Source of the DNA: Nocardia fluminea
Lineage (GTDB): Bacteria; Actinomycetota; Actinomycetes; Mycobacteriales; Mycobacteriaceae
Assembly: GCF_002846365.1 (NCBI RefSeq)
Contig: NZ_PJMW01000002.1
Coordinates: 2,294,001 to 2,358,000, forward strand
Reading direction: 5' to 3'
DNA length: 64,000 nt
The position numbers and the translations under genes were made by a program. Shown here in pieces: positions 63,735 through 64,000 of this stretch. Numbering within the stretch: the first letter of the stretch is position 1; each line of letters starts with the position of its first letter. Under the pieces are notes generated by a model, which was given only the letters and a program-made list of their open reading frames with translations, did no database searches and was not told the DNA's origin.

Positions 63735-64000
63735 ATGGCGAAACCTGAAAAGGTCACCGCTGTCGCGGAGATCGCGGAGCAGTTCAAGAACTCCACGGCC
63801 ACTGTTGTCACGGAATACCGTGGCCTGTCGGTCGGCAAGCTCACCGAGCTGCGTCGTGCGCTCGGCGCCGACGCCACGTACTCCGTCGCCAAGAACACCC
63901 TGGTCAAGATCGCTGCCGGCGAAGCCGGTGTGGCGGGTCTCGACGAGCTGTTCGTCGGCCCGACCGCCATCACCTTCATCCAGGGTGAGCCGGTCGATGC
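63735..64000 (+). CDS. rplJ: Large ribosomal subunit protein uL10 (3' partial)
   Basis: The first 88 codons of uL10, the base of the L7/L12 stalk. It has [40 protein letters not shown] and [16 protein letters not shown], all typical. The frame runs off the window. The ATG at 63735 follows GAGAGGAGGCGAAGT. rplL is expected next. Confidence 0.96.
   Translation, partial: MAKPEKVTAVAEIAEQFKNSTATVVTEYRGLSVGKLTELRRALGADATYSVAKNTLVKIAAGEAGVAGLDELFVGPTAITFIQGEPVD

Overview
This 64 kb window is a chromosomal core segment of a high-GC, mycolic-acid-making actinobacterium of the Nocardiaceae, most probably Nocardia. The inference rests on GC-rich third codon positions, frequent GTG starts, and a gene order that follows the M. 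tuberculosis Rv0497-Rv0566 block (proC, BldC-type HTH, bS22, galE2-like, acyltransferase, serB1-like, glutaredoxin-like, hemA-C-D-B, hemL, ResA/CcdA/ResB/CcsB, menA-E-B-D-G, mgtA-like, menJ, polyprenyl synthase, htpX, yajQ). It then continues into the hadAB, secE, nusG, rplK, rplA, rplJ block (Rv0635-Rv0651 in M. tuberculosis). Differences from mycobacteria include a Rex repressor at the head of hemACD, a fused HadA-HadB dehydratase with no hadC beside it, and no cmaA2 or mmpS/mmpL genes. Locus tags of M. tuberculosis are quoted from memory, not from a search.

Layout. 1-7.9 kb: a membrane protein (partial), sugar-phosphate isomerase-like protein, thioesterase, proC, a small HTH protein, the 33-residue ribosomal protein bS22, SDR, acyltransferase, HAD phosphatase and glutaredoxin-like protein. 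7.9-16 kb: the heme module rex-hemA-hemC-hemD (Rex operator on the promoter, 19-bp terminator after hemD), then a serine hydrolase and hemB. 16-17.7 kb: small membrane and secreted proteins. 17.8-24.2 kb: a tightly coupled operon hemL - histidine phosphatase - resA - small ORF - ccdA - resB - ccsB, joining heme precursor supply to cytochrome c maturation; every junction overlaps by 1-4 nt. 24.2-28.4 kb: zinc-ribbon protein, BldC, DUF4229, a Cds1-like PLP enzyme, an HTH/Clp-N gene pair behind two tandem dyads, and a holin-like membrane protein. 28.4-56 kb: menaquinone and isoprenoid genes (menA, E, B, D, G, J, prenyl synthase) interspersed with an AfsR-type STAND regulator, a DrrAB-type ABC exporter, VOC proteins, TetR/aldo-keto reductase, a 1416-residue nitrate reductase-flavoprotein fusion, a mannosyltransferase, AraC and HtpX. 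56-64 kb: yajQ, tRNA-Tyr, -Thr, -Met and -Trp, rpmG, hadAB, secE, nusG, rplK, rplA, an MFS transporter with a shortened N-terminus, and the L10 leader with the start of rplJ.

How the parts fit: much of the window serves respiration (heme, cytochrome c maturation, menaquinone, and NADH/NAD+ sensing by Rex). The last 8 kb serves translation, transcription elongation and mycolate synthesis. No CRISPR array, insertion sequence, integrase or prophage was seen. I found no clearly new multi-gene system. The points most worth checking are the tandem GTCAA-N6-TTGAC dyads before the HTH/Clp-N pair, the small ORF inside the cytochrome c maturation operon, the 33-bp inverted repeat after htpX, the MFS gene whose 5' end overlaps the rplJ promoter region, and a GlnR-like box before the nitrate reductase fusion.
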